DNA from: Treponema sp.
Lineage (GTDB): Bacteria; Spirochaetota; Spirochaetia; Treponematales; Treponemataceae
Assembly (NCBI GenBank): GCA_018384055.1
Contig: JAHAZL010000102.1
Location: 1-34,101, forward strand
Direction: 5' to 3'
DNA: 34,101 bases
The notes beneath the pieces are model-generated. The model ran no database searches, was not told the DNA's origin, and saw nothing but the letters and a program-made list of their open reading frames with translations. Shown here piece after piece: positions 25,101 to 33,342 of the stretch. Each line of letters starts with the position of its first letter. The stretch's first letter is position 1. The translations under genes were made by a program, and so were the position numbers.

Positions 25101-27704
25101 ATGTTTTTTATCTGTCAAAAGCATGTTTCTGGCAGCATCTCCATTTGGAAGCCTGAGACCAACATAGCGTTGGTATGGACTGAATTTCATAGTTGAATAT
25201 TCTGTAGAAAATGCCCCAGAAGGTTCATATATTCTTGAAACGAAATTTGCATCCATGAATCCAGGTGCTTTTGATTCTGTTTCCAGGTATGCATTGATGT
25301 CGCAATAAGAAGAAGCGTTTAATTTTCCTTCAAAAATCTGTTCTCTTTTTCCGGAAGTTTTATTGAGAGGATTTACAAAAGAATAATCATCAGAAACCTT
25401 AAAAGTGGTTTTGGCAGAAGTGTAGGATACGGCTACATCAGCCTTGTATCCTGCTGCAGTTGCACCATGAAGCCATGCACCTTCAAGTTTAAGAGTGTTC
25501 ATTCCGCTTGAAAGAATCTTTTTACTTGAAGTAAGTTTTACGCTCAGTTTGTTTGGAGCAATGGATTCTACGCGAAGACCTTTTGTCCAGGTGTTTCCTC
25601 CGATGGAAACTTTTGCCGTATATAAACCTGTTGTTCCTCCGGCAGATGTACTGGCTTCAAAAGGATAAAAACCGTCTATGTTGTCTGTGAGAATTCTTCT
25701 TTCAATTGTATTTCCAAGAGGATCAAGAAGTTCAAAGTTTACAGGAATGTCAGGCGGCAAAGTTTTATTAATATCCTGCATTATAAAGGTCAGGTACATT
25801 GTGTCACCTGGTCTCCATATACCTCTTTCACCGTAAATGAATCCCTTGATGCCTTCCTTCGATAATTCTCCGCCAGTTTCAAAATGACTGATGCTTAATT
25901 CTGTACCGCTTGAAAGTTTAAGGTATGTAGTCTGTCCATTATATGATCCTGTAAGATACTCTATGTTTTCAGAAAAATCGAAAATTGCATTTCCCTCAGT
26001 GTCAGTCTTTCCTTCAAAGAGTTTTTTCCCAATGAAATTATACAAAATGATTGAGGCATTTTTTACGGGCTGTGTATCTTTCAAATTTGATGCCGATATA
26101 TATAGTTTCCCGTTATTGTCTTTTTTTGCAGTAAGGGCAAGGTCGCTTACAATAATGTTCTGTCTTGCCGTAATTTCTGAATGATAGTTTTCCATGTAGA
26201 AGGCTGGATGACACGGATCGTTGTTGTAGTTCCAGTAAGTGCTTCTTTCTTCCCAAGGTAAATCATTTGTAAAATCCCAGAAACTGCTTTCGCGTTTCCT
26301 TGTGTCATCGGCAATCTTATCCTCTACGGATGGAAGGTTGCTGAAATCCTTGTGTCCACTTGTACAGAGATATTTTATGTCCTTTTTCCTAAAGGAAAGC
26401 CTTACCTGATACATTCCATAGCTGTTTTTCTTTGTAAGGTCGCTAATGTCGATTCCATGGTAGACAAACTTGTTCTGCATACTGTCATCCCAGGAAAGAC
26501 TTACTCTTTTTTCAAAGACTGGTTCTCCAACACGATAAAGGTTTTTTTTGCTGTCGATTTCAGACTCTTGAAGAAAATGATACATGGTTCTTTCTGGTAC
26601 TGCATAAACCTGAAGCAAAAGTCCTGTAAGATTTTTTGTCTTAACTATTACCTGAGTTCCCTGTGTTGTAGGAAGAATTACACCTGAGTTTGCAAACTGC
26701 ACTTCTGGAATTTCCCAGTTTCCTGAAAGGGAAATATTTGAAGTATTTCCAAGATGAAATCCATCTTCCGATCTTATGCCTTCGGAAATTTCAACGGATT
26801 CAATTTCATCAAAATTATTATCACTGAAAACTGTAAGTATGTTTCCTCTTATTGATGCGTTTGTAATTGGAATTCTTTGTCCTGATTTTCCAAAGGCTTT
26901 TACATATCCTGAAAGGTTCTGTGTCTTGTCCAGAATTTTTGAAAAACTGATTAGTATAGAATTCTTCTTTGAAGTATTTATATCGATTACATCAAGAATG
27001 TCACCTGCTGGAATTCTAAAGGTTTTTGAACCGCAAAGTTCTGCATCAAGTTTTTTTGAAAAACCAATTGGTTTTCCGTTCCATTTGATTTTAAGGTTAC
27101 GGTTTTTGTCGGAAACTTTGATTCCTTCAATAGTAAAATTAAAATCGTCGGAAACTTCATTGTTATCGTTCCATGTGATTCTAACTTTGTTACCTGAATA
27201 TTCAGTACTTATGATTTTTTTTGCATTTTTTAATGATACTGGAATGTCTGTTTCCAATGATCCTGCAAGAGAAAATTCATTTGAATCAGGGTTTAGGTTC
27301 AATTCATGAAAATTGATTTTATACCAGCCTTTGTCGGCAATAAAAGGATGTTTGAAGGTTCCAGTCTCTGTCCCCTTGAATAGTTTCTGGCAGTCGGCAA
27401 CGAGGGTAAACTGACTGTTCTGTTTGAAAGCATTCAGTGGTGTAAATATGAAAGTTCTCTTGTCTTCAAGAACCTGCCACGAACCTTTCTGCTTTGGAGA
27501 AAAAAACATTGCCTCTTCTGCATTGCAGGAAGTTTCCCTTGAAAAAACTATTTTGATTTCTGAATTGCGAGGAATGAAAGTAGGAGAGATTTCTTCAACA
27601 AGGCTGTCATTTTCCGTGTTGTAACTGAGTGTCTTGTTCTTTGAACATCCTGAAAATAATGATAGAATAAAAATTAATAAAACAAATATTTTGAAGTTTT
27701 TCAT
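22173..27704 (-). CDS. Bacterial alpha-2-macroglobulin with thioester motif (YfhM type), lipoprotein
   Basis: A 1843-residue envelope lipoprotein expected to trap foreign proteases. The signal peptide ends in the lipobox FSGC (Cys20). Many beta-sandwich macroglobulin repeats follow. The conserved macroglobulin block near about 1205-1260 contains GAVRTFVIAGKDGAYGV. The thioester motif YPHGCIEQ carries Cys1398, Glu1400 and Gln1401, and leads into the helical thioester-domain barrel (about 1390-1680). It is longer than E. coli YfhM. The gene heads an operon with pbpC, matching the known link in which a macroglobulin guards the periplasm while PBP1C repairs the wall. The ATG at 27704 has no Shine-Dalgarno and lies about 10 bases from the predicted transcription start. 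Confidence 0.93.
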   Translation of the reverse strand: MKNFKIFVLLIFILSLFSGCSKNKTLSYNTENDSLVEEISPTFIPRNSEIKIVFSRETSCNAEEAMFFSPKQKGSWQVLEDKRTFIFTPLNAFKQNSQFTLVADCQKLFKGTETGTFKHPFIADKGWYKINFHELNLNPDSNEFSLAGSLETDIPVSLKNAKKIISTEYSGNKVRITWNDNNEVSDDFNFTIEGIKVSDKNRNLKIKWNGKPIGFSKKLDAELCGSKTFRIPAGDILDVIDINTSKKNSILISFSKILDKTQNLSGYVKAFGKSGQRIPITNASIRGNILTVFSDNNFDEIESVEISEGIRSEDGFHLGNTSNISLSGNWEIPEVQFANSGVILPTTQGTQVIVKTKNLTGLLLQVYAVPERTMYHFLQESEIDSKKNLYRVGEPVFEKRVSLSWDDSMQNKFVYHGIDISDLTKKNSYGMYQVRLSFRKKDIKYLCTSGHKDFSNLPSVEDKIADDTRKRESSFWDFTNDLPWEERSTYWNYNNDPCHPAFYMENYHSEITARQNIIVSDLALTAKKDNNGKLYISASNLKDTQPVKNASIILYNFIGKKLFEGKTDTEGNAIFDFSENIEYLTGSYNGQTTYLKLSSGTELSISHFETGGELSKEGIKGFIYGERGIWRPGDTMYLTFIMQDINKTLPPDIPVNFELLDPLGNTIERRILTDNIDGFYPFEASTSAGGTTGLYTAKVSIGGNTWTKGLRVESIAPNKLSVKLTSSKKILSSGMNTLKLEGAWLHGATAAGYKADVAVSYTSAKTTFKVSDDYSFVNPLNKTSGKREQIFEGKLNASSYCDINAYLETESKAPGFMDANFVSRIYEPSGAFSTEYSTMKFSPYQRYVGLRLPNGDAARNMLLTDKKHTADVVCFESDGSPTTDAHLQWNLYKIEWKWWWEKDAYTNAGYVEDVYYNSIASGVIDISNGKGKFEFEVKYPSWGRYLIVVSDGKNGHSAGKITYIDWPNWAGRSTEGGSGSTSMVALSTDKKSYIPGETASISFSSSKGARSLVTIEKNGIIQKQEWIETSSETTIYKVKITPEMAPNIYVHVTLIQPHLQTANSLPIRLYGIVPLKVENPESILEPVITSANQFEPAKDTVISVSEKNGKPMTYTLAVVDEGLLGLTSFKAPNPHDEFYKKEASQLKSWDIYSYVINAYTGNLETLLAVGGGDDISAGNEGKTNRFAPVVKFFGPFELKAGEKKSTTFKMPQYIGAVRTFVIAGKDGAYGVAEKTTVVKSDLMLQSSLPKTLGANETIDVPVTIFNGTDKKERITVEFTSKGAVETKGLKEITLEPNSDGLVYFTVETKTTGTAEFTFKAKGSGNKNAFQSYDISINSRGSTFTYTKDFIVKGNSSENISVESPFEENTSKLSMEMATVPSFNLEKRLNYLISYPHGCIEQITSGAFPQIYLPDFLDLSKDKVSEIQHNVSSTFKRYLNYQNAKGAFGYWPGNSRPNEWGTCYALHFMTEAKRKGWSVPENIYKPALDYVYERSINWTNSEKENPELETYRLYVLALAGKADLGTMNRIFDSKDLNDSSVALLSSAYSLTGNKQRAEKLLKKIVSVIPFFRTTGEIFSSSMRDDSLRLLAAVNLENSMLCTKYSKKVSENLASREWMSTQETAWSLLSLFALYGKKESQENSYTVLKDQTEKKSSFTKCFDFMDLEANAGKIQNIKVKNTGNKMLYGTLTSTGTLKPGSEMECSNGISLDVKYINDNGSSIKPKDIKHGENFVMTVTLKNKTNDKIENIALTIPIPTGWEFSNDRIGGEENSDTKYTYMDIKDDKILVYFDLDETKEKVSFSFNANCAYSGAYWIPAVSAEAMYDNSKCAVISGFYADTRKDK

Positions 27705-27716
27705 TTAATTATTTTA

Positions 27717-27745
27717 TTGAATTTTATGATGTATTACAATAAAGT
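27717..27745 (+). promoter_or_regulatory. Possible promoter of yicC, overlapping the opposing macroglobulin promoter
   Basis: TTGAAT (27717-27722) and TAAAGT (27740-27745) are spaced by 17 bases. The predicted start near 27752 leaves the GAGGA ribosome site (27755-27759) on the transcript. Confidence 0.4.
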
Positions 27746-27749
27746 ACAA
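27721..27749 (-). promoter_or_regulatory. Probable promoter of the macroglobulin-pbpC-EIIC operon
   Basis: On the minus strand TTGTAC (27744-27749) and TAAAAT (27721-27726) are exactly 17 bases apart. Transcription should begin near 27714, about 10 bases ahead of the ATG. The boxes interlock with those of the yicC promoter on the other strand. Confidence 0.5.
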
Positions 27750-27767
27750 ATATAGAGGAATTGCATA

Positions 27768-28637
27768 ATGAATAGCATGACAGGTTATGGTTTTAAAGAA
27801 GAAGTCATTGACAACACACAGATCAGCGTAGAAATTAAATCTGTAAATTCAAGGTTCCTTGATCTTTACATCAATCTTCCTTCTTTTCTGAATCCAATAG
27901 AATCTAAGTTACGAAAACTTGTTTCGGAAAAAATTGTACGAGGTAAAATTGAACTCACTGTTCGCGTTAAGGACAACAATTGTAATTCAACTGTTTCCGT
28001 AGATACTGCTGCTGCAAAGATGTACAGCGATGCAATTCTTTCTGTTGCAAAGGCTTTGGGTAAATCTGAATATGACATACCTCTTTCATTGATAATTAAT
28101 CAGGAAGGTGTCCTTAACATTTCCCACCAATATGATGCTGAAGAATATTGGAAGAAAATTGAAGTTGTATTTTATCCGGTTTTTGATCAGTTTGTAGAAG
28201 ACAGGAAAAGGGAAGGCGAAAACCTGAAGGAAGACCTTCTTGAAAAGATTTCCGTTCTTGAAGAATGTGCCGATTTCTTTAAGGAATGGCAGCCAAAAAT
28301 GGAACAGAAATTCCGGGACCAGCTTTATGCAAGATTCAAGGAACTCCTGGATGACAATGTTGATGAAAACCGCATCATGACTGAAACTGCAGCAATGCTA
28401 GTGAAATACACAATCAATGAAGAAATCATCCGCTTGCACAGCCACCTTAAAGCTATGAAGGATGAAATCGAGAACAATCCGATTCCAGGTAAAAAACTAG
28501 ATTTCATCTGCCAGGAAGCAAACCGTGAAATCAATACCATCGGAAGTAAAAATCAGTTTACTGAAGTTGGGGCAAAAGTTATTGCTGCAAAGGACGCTCT
28601 GGAAAATATCCGTGAGCAGTCAAAGAATGTTGAATGA
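27768..28637 (+). CDS. yicC: YicC/YloC-family endoribonuclease
   Basis: A 289-residue cytoplasmic protein that starts with the family signature MNSMTGYGF. The N-terminal YicC domain covers about 1-155 (SVEIKSVNSRFLDLYINLP near 21-39). The C-terminal domain includes RIMTETAAMLVK (about 202-213) and NREINTIGSKNQF (about 250-262), and ends with the typical ALENIREQSKNVE. Members of this family act as endoribonucleases in E. coli and B. subtilis. GAGGA at good spacing supports the start. The CMP-kinase-like gene follows after 19 bases, so the two are likely co-transcribed. In Firmicutes yloC precedes gmk; here a different nucleotide-kinase-like gene holds that place. Confidence 0.93.
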   Translation: MNSMTGYGFKEEVIDNTQISVEIKSVNSRFLDLYINLPSFLNPIESKLRKLVSEKIVRGKIELTVRVKDNNCNSTVSVDTAAAKMYSDAILSVAKALGKSEYDIPLSLIINQEGVLNISHQYDAEEYWKKIEVVFYPVFDQFVEDRKREGENLKEDLLEKISVLEECADFFKEWQPKMEQKFRDQLYARFKELLDDNVDENRIMTETAAMLVKYTINEEIIRLHSHLKAMKDEIENNPIPGKKLDFICQEANREINTIGSKNQFTEVGAKVIAAKDALENIREQSKNVE

Positions 28638-28656
28638 TTATTTTTGAGGTATATTT

Positions 28657-29199
28657 ATGAAAATTTTAAAAGATGTTCGCGTTGCAATTTCCGGTAAATC
28701 TGGTTGCGGTAATACAACTGTAAGCACTTTGCTTTCACAGAAACTTGGTGTAAAACTCATCAACTTTACATTCCGTCAGCTTGCAGCAGAAAAGGGAATG
28801 ACTCTTGCTGAAGTAATTGAAAATGCAAAAACAGACGATAGTTATGACAAGGCAGTTGATACCCGTCAGGTAGAAATGGCCAGGGCAGAACCTTGTGTTT
28901 TGGGAAGCCGTCTTGCCGTATGGATGCTTAAGGAAGCTGATTTGAAAGTTTACCTTAAGTTAGATGATGACATCCGTGCAAAAAGAATTTTCAATCGTGA
29001 AGGCGGAGACATTGAGCAGATCAAGAGCTTTACAGCCATGCGCGACAGTGAAGACAGCCGCCGTTACATGAAACTTTACGGCATCGATAACAACGACTAC
29101 GGTTTTGTTGATCTTGTAATTGATGCAACAGCAACTCCTGATGAAATTGTAGAAAAAATCATCAGTAAGCTTGCTGACCGCGGTTTTGTTGAATTCTAA
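28657..29199 (+). CDS. Cytidylate-kinase-like P-loop protein with altered Walker A
   Basis: A 180-residue protein resembling the short (archaeal-type) CMP kinase family, which phosphorylates CMP or dCMP with ATP. The P-loop region is ISGKSGCGNTTVS (11-23): where the family has GK[ST], this protein has Gly18-Asn19-Thr20, so the usual Walker A lysine is replaced by Asn, with a Lys instead at position 14. The CMP-binding region (VDTRQVEMARAEPCVLGSRL, about 67-86) and the lid (RIFNREGGD, about 110-118) look preserved. GAGGT precedes the start. The gene follows yicC and converges with the GH31 gene, sharing 4 bases at their stop codons. By recall the same P-loop variant occurs in spirochaete homologues, so it is probably not a sequencing error. 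Activity is uncertain. Confidence 0.75.
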   Translation: MKILKDVRVAISGKSGCGNTTVSTLLSQKLGVKLINFTFRQLAAEKGMTLAEVIENAKTDDSYDKAVDTRQVEMARAEPCVLGSRLAVWMLKEADLKVYLKLDDDIRAKRIFNREGGDIEQIKSFTAMRDSEDSRRYMKLYGIDNNDYGFVDLVIDATATPDEIVEKIISKLADRGFVEF

Positions 29200-31094
29200 T
29201 ATTCAATATAGGTTAAATCCTTCCAATCAAGATCTTCTATGGAAGCTGCTTCTTTTGCAAGAGGCAGCTTTTTGTTTTTTCTGAGGAATATGCAGATTTC
29301 ATCAAGATTGCAATGAATGTAATTATGTCCGGCTCCCATTAATTCTTCTTCAATAATCTCTGATCCCTTAAAGCGGATTAGTTTCATCTCTTCCGGAAGA
29401 TAAACATGCCTTCCAGTTGCATTCTGTTCATATACAGGTGCAATCATTATTGAATCACCAATCAAGAGCTGGTCTTCGCATCTTTTTGCATCTTCATCAT
29501 CTGTCCATACAAAACCAAGGGGTGACCCATACATTTCATTGTTTTTTACGGAATCAATGAAAGTTTCATAAAGGTACGGTAGAAGTCTGTAGCGGAGATT
29601 TAGAAGTCCACGGAATTTATCCACTGCCTTAAACTGGTATGGTTCCTGTTCACGGCTTCCAAGACAGCTGTGGTTTCTGAATAGAGGAAGGAAAACTCCT
29701 AACGCATACCAGCGTAGAAGAAGGTCTTCAGTTGTGTCGCTTCCAAATCCTCCAAGGTCAGCTCCTGTATATATGAAACCGCACATATTAAGTGAAGGCA
29801 GCATTTTAAGGTTTAAGAGTATGTGGGACCACCAGGACTTGTTGTCTCCCATCCAGATTCCTGATGAACGGTGCATTCCAATGTAGGACGCTCTTGAAAA
29901 CAAAAGATATTTTTCTTTTCCGAGTATTCTTTCGAGTGAATCTGATGCAGATTTTGTCATTTTGTATCCATAAAGGTTGTGGACATCTGCATGACAGATT
30001 TTGCCCTTGTCTGTTTCGTGATAGAAACTTTTGTAGTCTTTCAAATTGTTTGCCATGAGGTTTACTGCATCCTTCATGGCAAAATTGGCGTATAACCCAA
30101 CGTTGGTATCCTTGTATTCAGCCAGATGTTCGAAAACTTCCTGTTTGTTTTTTTCTGAATAGAACAGGGCTGGTTCGTTCATGTCATTCCAGAATCCTTC
30201 AATTCCCATGTCTGTCAGAACCTTGTATTTATCTCCAAACCAGCGTGCAGCAGCCTTGTTTAGGAAGTCCGGAAGAACACTTTTTCCTGGCCAAACGCCA
30301 ACTATAAACTCCTTGCCTTCTTTATCCTTACAAAAGAATCCGTTTTTTATTCCTTCATCGTAAACACTGTAACCGTCTTCTACTTTTACACCTGCATCTA
30401 TGATTGGAATTACGCGAATTTTATCTTCCTTGAGTTTTGAAATGGTTGATTTGAAATCCCTGTATTTATTAGAATCAACCGTAAAGTCTTTGAAATTATC
30501 CATGTAGTCGATGTCTAGATAAATCATGTCAACAGGAAGATTGTTTTTCCTGTATCCTTCCTGAACTTTAAGCAAATCTTCTTCACTTCCGTACCCCCAA
30601 CGGGACTGACCAATCCCAAAAGCCCACTTTGGAGGTATATAGCTTGTGCCAATGAGCTGGCGAAATTCTTTAACTATTGAAATGACTGATGAACCTTCTA
30701 GAAGGTAGATTTCGAAACCGGAATTTTCAATTGTAATGTAGAGTTTACTGTATTCTGTATCTCCTATATCAAAATCAACGCGACCTGGGCAATCTACAAA
30801 AAAACCAAGCTTTGTTTTTCCGTCAATTATAAAAAAATTGTGGGCCCCGTAGAGACTTTGCTTTTCTTCCGAATGTTCAAACTCATCTGAACACCAGCTG
30901 GTATATTTGTGCCCGCGCTTATTCATTCCACGAACATTTTCACCAAGCCCCCAGACAATGTCTTTATCATCCATTTCATAAGAGAAGGTGTTGCCATTCT
31001 TTTCAAAGTAAGGAATGTTTCCTTCTTCTTGTTTAGGTTTATTAATTATAGCTTCTGTATCAAATGGTTTACCGAATACGAATCTCTTGATCAT
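29196..31094 (-). CDS. GH31 alpha-glucosidase, probably cytoplasmic
   Basis: A 632-residue enzyme expected to release glucose from malto-oligosaccharides. There is no signal peptide, so it should act in the cytoplasm. An N-terminal beta-sandwich (about 1-150) precedes the catalytic barrel. Visible family motifs are WAFGIGQSRWGYGS (157-170), the nucleophile Asp304 in WNDMNEPALF, and the acid/base Asp417 in SGIWMGDN. AGGAG lies 8 bases before the ATG. The gene follows the secreted GH13 amylase by 23 bases. Together they suggest a starch pathway in which polymer is cut outside, oligomers are imported, and glucose is released inside. Other alpha-glycosidic substrates are possible in GH31. Confidence 0.92.
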   Translation of the reverse strand: MIKRFVFGKPFDTEAIINKPKQEEGNIPYFEKNGNTFSYEMDDKDIVWGLGENVRGMNKRGHKYTSWCSDEFEHSEEKQSLYGAHNFFIIDGKTKLGFFVDCPGRVDFDIGDTEYSKLYITIENSGFEIYLLEGSSVISIVKEFRQLIGTSYIPPKWAFGIGQSRWGYGSEEDLLKVQEGYRKNNLPVDMIYLDIDYMDNFKDFTVDSNKYRDFKSTISKLKEDKIRVIPIIDAGVKVEDGYSVYDEGIKNGFFCKDKEGKEFIVGVWPGKSVLPDFLNKAAARWFGDKYKVLTDMGIEGFWNDMNEPALFYSEKNKQEVFEHLAEYKDTNVGLYANFAMKDAVNLMANNLKDYKSFYHETDKGKICHADVHNLYGYKMTKSASDSLERILGKEKYLLFSRASYIGMHRSSGIWMGDNKSWWSHILLNLKMLPSLNMCGFIYTGADLGGFGSDTTEDLLLRWYALGVFLPLFRNHSCLGSREQEPYQFKAVDKFRGLLNLRYRLLPYLYETFIDSVKNNEMYGSPLGFVWTDDEDAKRCEDQLLIGDSIMIAPVYEQNATGRHVYLPEEMKLIRFKGSEIIEEELMGAGHNYIHCNLDEICIFLRKNKKLPLAKEAASIEDLDWKDLTYIEY

Positions 31095-31117
31095 TTTGTT
31101 TTCTCCTGTATCTTGGT

Positions 31118-32464
31118 TTAGTAGATAACGCAGATTTTTTGTGCAGGGATTTTCCCTTTAATTAAACCTTTGTTTACCTTGAATTTTATTCCCCAAGCTC
31201 TGTCTGAATATTTTTTTTCAGGCAAGGAGCTTTTGAATTCTACATTCAATTCTTTTTCCTTTGGATTGATAATTACGAGTCCTTTGTTGCCTCTTCTGAT
31301 GTAAAGGATGCCGTTTTCGTCGTTAAAGAACATGTTCATTTCATCTTTCATTTCAAGACGAAACCGGTTAAGGGCTTTGATTTCTGGGTTGAAAAACTCA
31401 TCGTTGCCGGCATCACCGATTTTGCTTTCCCCGGGAAATTGAATGGCTTCCTTGCCTTTGGGCCTACTGAAGAATAATGGTGTTCCTTCTTTTCTTGCAG
31501 CAATAACAGCCCAGGCACTTCTGATTTCAAAATCTGTAAGACAAGCAGATTCTCCCTTGTTGGCATAAGTGTCATGGCTTTCAACCCAAGTAACAAGATT
31601 GGGACTTGCCTTGTTCTGAAAATTTACGATTCCTTTGGCCGGAAACTTTTTATTTTTTGCCGCACTTCTCAAAAGTTTTCCGTAATTTGAAGCAGTGACT
31701 GAAATGTATTTCCCGTATTCTTCTTCGCGGCTGTTTGCATCTTGAAGAACTTCACCGTAAACAAACATGTTTCTGTTTCTGGTAATAAAACTGTAAAAAT
31801 TGTTAGGCAGTTTTTCGTCATCTTTTGGATCATCTGGCAAGGCTATGTGTTTTGCACAGTCAATTCTAAATCCGTCAGCTCCACAGTATTCCAGGTCCTT
31901 TAAGAAGTTGCCGAGGTATTCTTGAAATTTTGGATTTTCAGTGTTGATGTCCGGCAATCCACCTACTTTTGAATTTATAATGGAAGAGCGTATTCCCTGA
32001 TTCTTTCCCTTATGGTAGAAATTCTCCAGTCCACCGCAATATTCAATCATTTCTTTTGAAACTTTATCAATCATTGGAGTAGTGTGGTTAGGAACAATGT
32101 CCACTATTACTGCAATATTGTTTTCTTTGGCAGCTTTGCACATTGAAATGAATTCATCCCTTGTTCCAAGCTGATAGTTACCGATTGTAAAATCTGTAGG
32201 CTGATAATGATAATACCATTTTCCGTTGGAAGAACTCATTAGTTCCATACCGCCATTATCTCCGATTAAACAGGCATTTACAGGACTCGTCTGGATTGCA
32301 GTAAATCCTGCGTCTTTTATCCTTTCAATGTTTGCCTTTATGGTTTTGAAAGACCAGCACCAGCAATGAAGAATGGAACCTGACTTGATGTTTGCCTTGG
32401 TGTCAGCAAAGGAGAACATTGAGGAATATAAAAGAAAAAGGGCAGCGTAAACCATTTTTTTCAT
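31118..32464 (-). CDS. Secreted GH13 alpha-amylase
   Basis: A 448-residue endo-amylase expected to cut alpha-1,4 links in starch or glycogen outside the cytoplasm. A signal peptide (1-20, cleavage after SFA) is followed by the GH13 barrel. The four conserved regions are visible: DIVPNHT (122-128), GFRIDCAKH with nucleophile Asp202 (198-206), YGEVL with acid/base Glu238 (236-240) and ESHD with His297 and Asp298 (295-298). A small C-terminal beta domain (about 365-448) ends the protein. No starch-binding module is evident. It is the first gene of an operon with the GH31 glucosidase. No Shine-Dalgarno is present, and a strong promoter ends only a few bases before the ATG, pointing to a leaderless mRNA. 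Confidence 0.93.
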   Translation of the reverse strand: MKKMVYAALFLLYSSMFSFADTKANIKSGSILHCWCWSFKTIKANIERIKDAGFTAIQTSPVNACLIGDNGGMELMSSSNGKWYYHYQPTDFTIGNYQLGTRDEFISMCKAAKENNIAVIVDIVPNHTTPMIDKVSKEMIEYCGGLENFYHKGKNQGIRSSIINSKVGGLPDINTENPKFQEYLGNFLKDLEYCGADGFRIDCAKHIALPDDPKDDEKLPNNFYSFITRNRNMFVYGEVLQDANSREEEYGKYISVTASNYGKLLRSAAKNKKFPAKGIVNFQNKASPNLVTWVESHDTYANKGESACLTDFEIRSAWAVIAARKEGTPLFFSRPKGKEAIQFPGESKIGDAGNDEFFNPEIKALNRFRLEMKDEMNMFFNDENGILYIRRGNKGLVIINPKEKELNVEFKSSLPEKKYSDRAWGIKFKVNKGLIKGKIPAQKICVIY

Positions 32465-32473
32465 TATGTTTTA

Positions 32474-32502
32474 AATGTAGAACTGCACAGTGTAAAAGTC
32501 AA
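32474..32502 (-). promoter_or_regulatory. Promoter of the amylase-glucosidase operon
   Basis: On the minus strand TTGACT (32497-32502) and TACATT (32474-32479) are exactly 17 bases apart. The expected start of transcription, near 32467, is about 3 bases before the ATG at 32464. The rest of the gap up to 32633 is AT-rich and shows nothing else I can support. Confidence 0.7.
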
Positions 32503-32633
32503 TATTTTTATAAAAAGTGTGTTGAATTTAGTAGATTGTAATAATAAAAAGATACTTTTGTTTTATTTGTGAAAAATCAGCAGGAGATGTTTAGTGCAGA
32601 AAAAAACAGTTGGCAAGTAAATATTGGTATTAA

Positions 32634-32667
32634 ATAAAAAAGGCCTCCAGTTTGTCTGGAAGCCTTT
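32634..32667 (-). terminator. Intrinsic terminator of leuD
   Basis: Bases 32639-32650 and 32656-32667 form a 12-bp stem with one mismatch around a 5-base loop. On the minus strand it runs into a T-rich tail. It lies 20 bases after the leuD stop codon. Confidence 0.85.
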
Positions 32668-32686
32668 CGTTTAATCTAGTATAATC

Positions 32687-33220
32687 CTAGTATTTCTTGT
32701 CAGCGTATCCAATCCAGCCTTCGTTTTCGATGAGGGCCTTTTCGAATCCTTCAAGCTTGAATACATAGCTCTTTGAAAGGGAACCGGCAATAAGCTTTAC
32801 CTTCCATGTGCCGTCTTCCTTTTCTTCAATCTTGCATTCAGTATCCTTGTCGGCGAATGTGTGGAACATGTCGTCGATGTCCTTTCTGTTCATGTCCAAA
32901 GCAAGGAGACCGCAGTTGTACATGTTCTGACGGAAAATGCGTGCAAAGTTCACTGCAATTACACAGTAGATTCCGTTAACTTCAAGTGCCCATGGAGCGT
33001 GTTCGCGGCTTGATCCACAACCGAAGTTTTCGCGTGTAATGATTACCTTCTTGCCGGCGATATCGCGCTTAGGATTGAATCCGTCAAGTTTAAGGTCTTC
33101 AAGAAGATATGGCTGAAGAGCCTGTTTTGTATTTTCTGTAAGGTATTTTGCTGGAATGATTTCGTCAGTATTGATATCACTGCGATCCAAAAACAAAACC
33201 TGGCCACCAAACTGTTTCAT
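32687..33220 (-). CDS. leuD: 3-isopropylmalate dehydratase small subunit
   Basis: The small subunit of the isomerase that converts 2- to 3-isopropylmalate in leucine synthesis. The 177-residue protein begins GGQVLFLDRSDINTDEIIPA and carries the swivelling-domain signature RENFGCGSSREHAPWAL (63-79). The length fits the short LeuD/HacB-type branch, so a homoaconitase-like role cannot be excluded. GGGGA precedes the ATG. It lies 122 bases downstream of the large subunit gene on the same strand, the standard order leuC-leuD, and is followed by a terminator. No leuA or leuB is in view. Confidence 0.92.
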   Translation of the reverse strand: MKQFGGQVLFLDRSDINTDEIIPAKYLTENTKQALQPYLLEDLKLDGFNPKRDIAGKKVIITRENFGCGSSREHAPWALEVNGIYCVIAVNFARIFRQNMYNCGLLALDMNRKDIDDMFHTFADKDTECKIEEKEDGTWKVKLIAGSLSKSYVFKLEGFEKALIENEGWIGYADKKY

Positions 33221-33308
33221 AATTGTCCCCTTATTACTTTATGAAGCTTTTGCTCTAGCATCAGCTACTATAATATAATTCAATTTAAATAAAAATGTTA
33301 CTGAAAGA

Positions 33309-33332
33309 GACGAATTTTTATAAAAATTCATC
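33309..33332. other. AT-rich palindrome between leuC and leuD
   Basis: A 24-base inverted repeat centred on 33320/33321 has a perfect 18-base core. It has no proper loop and no T-run, so a terminator is not convincing. It may be a regulatory site or an mRNA-processing point in the 122-base leuC-leuD gap, which is otherwise AT-rich. Confidence 0.3.
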
Positions 33333-33342
33333 CCTTTAGTTT

